Origin: an archaeon RBG_16_50_20
GTDB taxonomy: Archaea; Thermoproteota; Bathyarchaeia; 40CM-2-53-6
Direction: 5' to 3'
Assembly: GCA_001768965.1 (NCBI GenBank)
Contig: MEMY01000018.1
Location: forward strand, 3,848 to 9,804
Length of the DNA: 5,957 bases
Below, piece by piece: positions 5,449 through 5,957 of the stretch (within the stretch, counting starts at the first letter, position 1; every line of letters starts with the position of its first letter). The translations under genes were made by a program, and so were the position numbers. The notes under the pieces were generated by a model, which was not told the DNA's origin, did no database searches, and saw nothing but the letters and a program-made list of their open reading frames with translations.

Positions 5449-5901
5449 ATGTCTTCGGAGAAATCGTGTGGCGCCGTCGTCTTCAAACGTGACGGGAATC
5501 GGAAGTATCTGCTCCTTCACTACGAAGGCGGACATTGGGACTTCGTCAAGGGACACGTCGAAAAAAACGAGTCCGAAAAGGACACGGTCCGACGGGAAAC
5601 CGAAGAGGAAGTCAGGATAACGGAGCTCGATTTTGTCGAAGGCTATCGCCAACCAATAAGCTACTACTACAAACGCGCGGGCAAGACAGTCTACAAGGAA
5701 GTCATCTTCTATCTGGTTGAGGCCCACACGGACTCGGTTCGACTTTCAAGAGAACATGTAGGATACGATTGGCTATCTTATGACAGGGCCTACGAGAGGT
5801 TAACCTACAAGAACGCGAAAGATACGCTCCGCAGGGCCCATGAATTCCTAGATCAGTTGCAGGTGCAACGGACCCTAGGAGACACTAAGGAAGGCAGCTA
5901 G
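5449..5901 (+). CDS. Nudix hydrolase, Ap4A-hydrolase (NUDT2-like) type, 150 aa
   Basis: This is a probable bis(5'-nucleosyl)-tetraphosphatase, which cleaves Ap4A-type dinucleotides asymmetrically using Mg2+ ions held by the Nudix box. The N-terminus SCGAVVFKR (6-14) and the segment GGHWDFVKGHVE (27-38) are characteristic of the Ap4A-hydrolase group. The Nudix box spans 35-57, with Gly35, Glu41, Arg49, Glu50, Glu53 and Glu54 all in place. Those include the metal-binding glutamates, so the enzyme should be active. One consensus position departs: the Gly normally before the last hydrophobic residue is Arg56 (EEEVRI). Aromatic residues Tyr83-Tyr85 (SYYYKR) and the EVIFYLVE strand (91-98) fit the substrate-binding part of the fold. 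The ATG at 5449 is well placed for the fold; no strong ribosome-binding site is seen. It begins 79 bases after the permease on the same strand, so co-transcription is possible but not shown. Exact substrate is inferred from motif resemblance only. Confidence 0.92.
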   Translation: MSSEKSCGAVVFKRDGNRKYLLLHYEGGHWDFVKGHVEKNESEKDTVRRETEEEVRITELDFVEGYRQPISYYYKRAGKTVYKEVIFYLVEAHTDSVRLSREHVGYDWLSYDRAYERLTYKNAKDTLRRAHEFLDQLQVQRTLGDTKEGS

Positions 5902-5957
5902 CACAGCTCGTGCGCCGTGCAGCTTATTCTCACCCTGCTTCCAAACAATACTACTCG
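5875..5957 (-). CDS. Possible C-terminal end of a convergent minus-strand gene
   Basis: Reading leftwards from base 5955, the minus strand is open for 26 residues to a stop at 5877-5875. It gives a plausible protein-like tail containing KQGENKLHGARAVLAAF. If real, the gene enters from the right and overlaps the last 27 bases of the Nudix gene tail to tail. Another minus-strand frame is open for 19 residues to 5898, and the fragment matches no family I recognise, so this is a weak call. Confidence 0.2.
   Translation of the reverse strand, partial: SSIVWKQGENKLHGARAVLAAFLSVS

Noticed and set aside
5389..5727. Minus-strand 112-codon frame opposite the Nudix gene.
   Set aside because: It is antisense to the intact Nudix box and the N-terminal Ap4A-hydrolase motif, with no recognised domain.
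5901..5935. Possible hairpin (GCAC-N5-GTGC) followed by a T-containing stretch after the Nudix gene.
   Set aside because: The stem is only 4 bp and there is no real T run, so calling it a terminator is not justified.

Overview
The window looks like a chromosomal segment from an archaeon, probably of the TACK/Thermoproteota side, although the lineage cannot be fixed from these genes alone. The main evidence is a complete archaeal/eukaryotic-type ATP-dependent DNA ligase of about 590 residues. Supporting signs are a TATA-box promoter rather than -35/-10 boxes, T-rich tracts as likely terminators, and frequent GTG/TTG starts with Shine-Dalgarno-like sequences just upstream. No rRNA, tRNA, CRISPR array, insertion sequence or phage gene was seen.

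Layout. Bases 1-140 hold the end of an uncertain plus-strand reading frame and a short palindrome. On the minus strand, reading leftwards from about 2300, are the DNA ligase (2296-527) and then a small AbrB/SpoVT-fold DNA-binding protein (305-141) with its own strong TATA box at 366-374. A divergent intergenic region (about 2297-2501) separates these from a plus-strand series. That series is a DUF72/YecE-family protein, a DUF47 (PhoU-like) protein, a 58-residue CxxC zinc-ribbon-like protein, a PiT-family anion permease, and a Nudix hydrolase of the Ap4A-hydrolase type. A minus-strand gene may enter from the right edge and overlap the Nudix 3' end.

How the genes may work together. DUF47 proteins are well known as partners of PiT phosphate transporters, so the centre of the window is best read as a phosphate-uptake module. 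Two things are unusual. A small, easily missed zinc-ribbon-like gene lies between the DUF47 and transporter genes. The transporter also keeps the PiT internal duplication but has lost the Asp of both GAND signature motifs. The DUF72 gene is tightly coupled to DUF47: the DUF47 ribosome-binding site begins on the last base of the DUF72 stop codon. The downstream Nudix enzyme, which would hydrolyse dinucleoside polyphosphates, fits a phosphate/nucleotide theme, but it has its own 79-base leader and the link is only inferred. The ligase/AbrB half has no evident functional connection to this module.

I found no clearly new defence or mobile system. The most distinctive content is the transporter module with its extra small protein, and the AbrB promoter, which has palindromes phased at 10 bp around the predicted transcription start.
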